Positions 60,784-64,000 of a stretch of DNA of 64,000 bases are shown here, piece after piece; position 1 is the stretch's first letter, and the number at the start of each line of letters is the position of its first letter. Made by a program: the position numbers and the translations under genes. The DNA is taken from NCBI GenBank assembly GCA_001970955.1, contig MPUH01000080.1, positions 1 to 64,000 of the forward strand. Direction: 5' to 3'. Source of the DNA: Stentor coeruleus. Its lineage: Eukaryota; Ciliophora; Heterotrichea; Heterotrichida; Stentoridae. The notes beneath the pieces were generated by a model, which was not told where the DNA came from, made no database searches, and saw only the letters and a program-made list of their open reading frames with translations.

Positions 60784-62739
60784 TTAAGAAATAGGAACTA
60801 AAAATGCCAAGTCTTGGAATGTAGGTCTTCTAGCTTCAGTATGGTCAAGTATATCAGGGTACTTCACCTTTAATAAAGCTACAAGGTCTGGCCCATCACC
60901 AGTAGTAGTTCTATTATGACCCATTTTCTTGACAACTTTTTCAGGTCCATCACTTTGACTAAGCCTTTCAATAAACCAACAAATCTTAGCAACAGGGCCA
61001 GGGTTTGGGTCAACATAATTAATCTCAGCAGATATCAAAGCTAAAGCTTCAACAAACAATTTATCATCAATAGTATCTTCATTAATAGGAATATTTTCAT
61101 CTAATGAAGTATATGATTGAACACTAACATCAAGGTTTTCTGATGTTATCCCCGCAAGGGTTTTGAATATTCTTAAAAGTTTGCTTTTTGTAACAATATC
61201 AGGGAAGATTTCAAAGTCTTTGCAGAATTTTATAAACCCATGGAAATTCATCTCGTAGTTTACTCCAGCATATGCTTTGTAGTAATAAAATATTGATCTT
61301 TGAACTAAGCTTAAGCATTCTATTACATCGTCGTTTTTGAATTCTTCCATTATTTCTTGAATGATTTTTGAGTTTGTGGCTCTTTCTTCTGATAGTTGAT
61401 CAGCTAGTTTCATTATATAATCTTCAAGAAGTTTATTGAGTTTTTCTTGTAATGGTATTTCTGGGAAGACTTTTCTAGAGATTAGTTCTAAGGTTTTGAG
61501 GAATTTTTGGAATTCGATACTTGCGGTGATTTTCTTGGTTTTACTCATTTGCTTTTTAATACCAGTAAGCCTTGAGAAAATAAGATCTACTTCGACTGCT
61601 GAGATAAGCCCGGGTTGCTGACTTTTTCGACTTGAGGCACTGTCGATGCTGGAAGTTGCCCAAGCATCTCCGATAACCCCAGCGTTTTTGAGTAGTTTTA
61701 ATAGATTAGAACTTTTCATACGTTTGATGTTTAAAGGATCTCCATAAGCACAGTAAACTTGGAATATGCTCTGAAGTCTTGTAAGATACTTATCAGCTAC
61801 CAATGCTCCTTCTTGATCTAAGCTGATAACTGATACATTATCATCATCAATATCCAAAACCGAAGCTTCACTAGGCTCATGATCCAAAATGATCTGGATC
61901 ACATCTTCAGGAGGTAGTAAAGAATTCGATATAGAAATCGGGTCTGACCTTGACAACTCAATTCTTTCTAACAATATCAGTAGTTTTTCTGAATTCGAAG
62001 ATGCAGCAGTGTGTGAATCCTGATACCCAAAAATCGAACACAAGTATATAAGCAACACAAACTTCGATAAAGTTAAACATTCACCACGATCCTCAATGCC
62101 TTCAGGTAACAAACTTAAAGCTGGGGGGAATTTATTACTTTGCATTATAACAATATCACGCCATATAGCATGAACTTTATTTTTAGTCATAAGTGCTGGG
62201 TATATATCAAATTCTCTAAATAGCAGTTCAAGACTTTTCTGAGATTGGGTTGAAACATCTTCACTTGGTTTTAATTCCCAAGGAAAATTCCTTACATAAA
62301 TATATTTAAGACCTTTAAAAATGCTGTGCATAATTAATTTGCAGTCTTCAGAAATAACTAAAGAATCATCAGTAACTTCTTCTCTTTTTTCTTGTAAAAG
62401 TCCAGCAAGGGGTAAAAAGTTTTGGGTTATAAGTTGACTATAAACTTCAACTGGATTTTTTCTAAAACCCATAGGATCTCGCATTTCTGCAAGTTTTAAA
62501 GTGATTTCTAGAAAAGTGGGAAAAGTCATGTTTGGGTTTCTATTGTTTACTTTTCTGAAAAGAAGATCTAGACTTTGAGGGGTGATTTTTGAATCAATCA
62601 AACCTGCATCTACACACATAGAGATAAATTTTTGTACTCTGAGGTAGTTCATATTGTACCTTGCACCAAAGACGGAGTAGTTCATGAAAACTTTGAAGAG
62701 GATACCTTCAAGTTCACTTTTTTCCCTTTTGATGGACAT
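60784..62739 (-). CDS. TPPP/p25-alpha-like multi-domain protein
   Basis: 651 residues. Repeated units resemble the p25-alpha (TPPP) domain. Unit 1, at about 8-90, has LFKVFMNYSVFGARYNMNYL, KFISMCVDAGLI, SLDLLFRKVNNRN and MTFPTFLEITLKLAEM. Diverged units follow at about 145-240 (ELLFREFDIYPALMT, KVHAIWRDI), about 325-430 (IFQVYCAYGDP, LLKNAGVIGD, EVDLIFSRL, IEFQKFLKTLELI) and about 480-600 (IFYYYKAYAGVNYEMN, FIKFCKDFEIFPD). TPPP proteins bundle microtubules. Repetition of the domain in one protein suggests a larger cross-linker. Assignment rests on pattern, not on a search. No signal or membrane helix. Confidence 0.82.
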   Translation of the reverse strand: MSIKREKSELEGILFKVFMNYSVFGARYNMNYLRVQKFISMCVDAGLIDSKITPQSLDLLFRKVNNRNPNMTFPTFLEITLKLAEMRDPMGFRKNPVEVYSQLITQNFLPLAGLLQEKREEVTDDSLVISEDCKLIMHSIFKGLKYIYVRNFPWELKPSEDVSTQSQKSLELLFREFDIYPALMTKNKVHAIWRDIVIMQSNKFPPALSLLPEGIEDRGECLTLSKFVLLIYLCSIFGYQDSHTAASSNSEKLLILLERIELSRSDPISISNSLLPPEDVIQIILDHEPSEASVLDIDDDNVSVISLDQEGALVADKYLTRLQSIFQVYCAYGDPLNIKRMKSSNLLKLLKNAGVIGDAWATSSIDSASSRKSQQPGLISAVEVDLIFSRLTGIKKQMSKTKKITASIEFQKFLKTLELISRKVFPEIPLQEKLNKLLEDYIMKLADQLSEERATNSKIIQEIMEEFKNDDVIECLSLVQRSIFYYYKAYAGVNYEMNFHGFIKFCKDFEIFPDIVTKSKLLRIFKTLAGITSENLDVSVQSYTSLDENIPINEDTIDDKLFVEALALISAEINYVDPNPGPVAKICWFIERLSQSDGPEKVVKKMGHNRTTTGDGPDLVALLKVKYPDILDHTEARRPTFQDLAFLVPIS

Positions 62740-63084
62740 TTATGATGGAATATTTTAAATTTACTATGGGCCATAATTAATGTATAAATCAGATCGAGAC
62801 AGACAAGATTATAAATATTTGACGACCTAAATATTATCATTTAGTATAATATAAAAATGAAATTCACCTTTAACCCTAATATAAGGGGAAGCAATTAGCA
62901 TAATAGCCCAATTAATATGTGGTTTTCCCAGATTTGATTCGATATAGAGATGAATGGAGTGTAAGGAAAATAGTTATCCTATAAAGAATGTGTCACTAAT
63001 TGTTTGTATATTCATATCTTATATACCTAATAACATCATATATACATATTATCATAAAACAATTCTCTACCAAAATACTAATCC
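62740..63084. other. Intergenic, nothing recognised
   Basis: Lies between two minus-strand genes, AT-rich, with no RNA signature. Confidence 0.55.
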
Positions 63085-63279
63085 TTACTTAGCTTGTGAA
63101 TTTGGTCCCTTCTTCTTTCCACCTGGACCCTTGACAATGTTAAGGAATCTTGTATTATATAGTAAACGTTTCTTAGCTCTGCCTTGTAGTCTTTTCTTTT
63201 TTCTATCAGCCTTTGGGACCTTAGGAGTTTGGTTTCTCACTTTGCCAGCTCTGGCCAAACCACCATGTACTTTCCCCAT
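63085..63279 (-). CDS. RPS30: Small-subunit ribosomal protein eS30
   Basis: 64 residues, strongly basic. [18 protein letters not shown] and KKGPN near the C-terminus match eS30 (the FAU product) closely. The start follows an AAATATGGG leader. There is no ubiquitin-like fusion upstream, as in many protists, whereas animals make it as the FAU precursor. A component of the 40S subunit near the decoding site. The same-strand RIIa gene ends 45 bases upstream. Confidence 0.96.
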   Translation of the reverse strand: MGKVHGGLARAGKVRNQTPKVPKADRKKKRLQGRAKKRLLYNTRFLNIVKGPGGKKKGPNSQAK

Positions 63280-63324
63280 ATTTATTAAGCAAAGACACCC
63301 ATTGAGAGTAATTATTAATGTCTA

Positions 63325-63570
63325 TTAGTCCAATTGGGATTTATCACTAGAAGTTGTTTGAATACGTTTATTGTAATCACAAGGCTTTGGACCTCTTGGA
63401 TTTGGATCTTCCCATACAAAAGGTTCATTTTTAGCTTTAGATTTGAAATACCTCGCTGCAAAATGGACTATGTTTCGTGGCTGCTCACGCAAAATCTCCC
63501 GGCTAAGATCTTCGAGGATTTGATTAAAGCCGTCTGGAACTGTATAACGTTTTCTGTACTTGCTTGCCAT
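63325..63570 (-). CDS. SPA17-like RIIa-domain protein
   Basis: 81 residues. The N-terminal VPDGFNQILEDLSREILREQP and then HFAARYFKSK match the RIIa dimerization/docking domain of SPA17, ROPN1L and radial-spoke RSP11-type proteins. That domain binds amphipathic helices of A-kinase anchoring proteins. No cAMP-binding domain or other partner is present, so it is a stand-alone docking protein, probably of the ciliary axoneme. The short tail is polar and not recognised. Confidence 0.93.
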   Translation of the reverse strand: MASKYRKRYTVPDGFNQILEDLSREILREQPRNIVHFAARYFKSKAKNEPFVWEDPNPRGPKPCDYNKRIQTTSSDKSQLD

Positions 63571-63639
63571 TTATTAAAGTATATTTGAATATTTCTAATT
63601 TGATTTGAGTAAAATATCTTACTATAAAGATTTTGAAAA

Positions 63640-64000
63640 GCGGAAGCAGGGCCAACAGGATATAGCAGGTCAAGAAAGTTTTCGAAGCATAACCTATGGT
63701 TATATAGAGGTGCAGCTGTTGCTTTATTAGCTTTTAATATAACAAGAAAAGATACTTTTATTAACTTAAGCAAATGGCTTGAGGAAACTAAACTGAATGG
63801 AAATCCTAACATGGTTATTATATTGGTGGCAAATAAAGTTGATTTAGAATCACATAGGGTAATAAGTCAGGATGATATTGAAAATTTTGCTATACAAAAT
63901 AAGATTATGTATATTGAAACATCAGCTAGACTGCTTTGAATGTTAATAAAACTTTTATTAATCCGGTTAAAGAGGTGTTGAATATGATTGAAAATAGAAA
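63640..64000 (+). pseudogene. 5'-truncated, frameshifted Rab (Rab2/Rab14-like) GTPase remnant
   Basis: The first match is DIAGQESFRSIT, the G3 box of a Rab. The G1 P-loop and switch 1 are absent. LYRGAAVALLAFNITRKDTF follows in a second frame, then NPNMVIILVANKVDLES (G4, as VANKVD rather than NKxD with Gly) and METSA-like IETSAR (G5). TALNVNKTF continues in a third frame to the window end. Neither frame change fits a 15- or 16-base intron. The text resembles Rab2/Rab14 (RSITxxxYRGAA, DTFxxLxxWLEE, NxNMVIxLxxNKxDLE). Missing start and frame changes make a pseudogene likely, though a scaffold-end error is possible. Confidence 0.75.

Overview
The window looks like macronuclear DNA of a heterotrich ciliate, most likely Stentor or a close relative. 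It is AT-rich and packed with short-spaced, mostly uninterrupted genes. TAA, TAG and TGA all act as stops, so the code is standard. Six places where a recognisable protein family breaks are healed by a 15-nucleotide intron, GTAA...AG. All six introns carry A at position 10. Fifteen-nucleotide introns with a standard code are the known hallmark of Stentor.

Layout. 1-1300: a decayed protein kinase. 1543-7786: methionine aminopeptidase 1, tRNA-Val(TAC), a PH/papain-like amidase fusion, a DHHC palmitoyltransferase, a CCCH zinc-finger protein, a tiny MGC-type lipid-anchored protein and an ER-type ubiquitin conjugase (UBE2J). 8559-12633: a WD40 region followed, in another frame, by a TRP-like channel with a Cys-rich tail. 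12700-18410: an IQ-motif protein, two proteins of unknown function (one with two introns) and a kinase with an unusual N-terminus. 18921-24854: a 1977-residue XMAP215/ch-TOG microtubule polymerase. 25696-27417: a cytosolic carboxypeptidase of the tubulin-deglutamylase type. 27873-31913: one reading frame carrying 14 canonical WD40 repeats and then a six-helix TRP-like channel. 32286-46557: small membrane and unknown proteins, a dynamin-family GTPase, a kelch protein and coiled-coil proteins. 47502-56565: CFAP20, a FHA-RINGv-FHA protein, HIBCH, a SAPS-type phosphatase subunit, an ankyrin-TKL kinase and a Tctex1 dynein light chain. 57782-63570: unknown proteins, one secreted repeat protein, a TPPP/p25-like repeat protein, ribosomal protein eS30 and an SPA17-like RIIa protein. 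The end holds a truncated Rab GTPase remnant.

Many genes serve microtubules and cilia (XMAP215, CCP, CFAP20, DYNLT1, TPPP-like, RIIa-domain, coiled-coil proteins), as expected for a heavily ciliated cell. Signalling and membrane traffic (kinases, channels, DHHC, dynamin, E2, SAPS) make up most of the rest. There is no sign of operons, mobile elements or viral genes.

Four single N bases (1366, 15592, 46957, 56841) are each flanked by a direct duplication. They look like unmerged contig ends. At 15592 the duplication breaks an otherwise intact gene. The most notable biology is the WD40-to-TRP channel architecture, present twice, followed by the PH-amidase and FHA-RINGv-FHA fusions.
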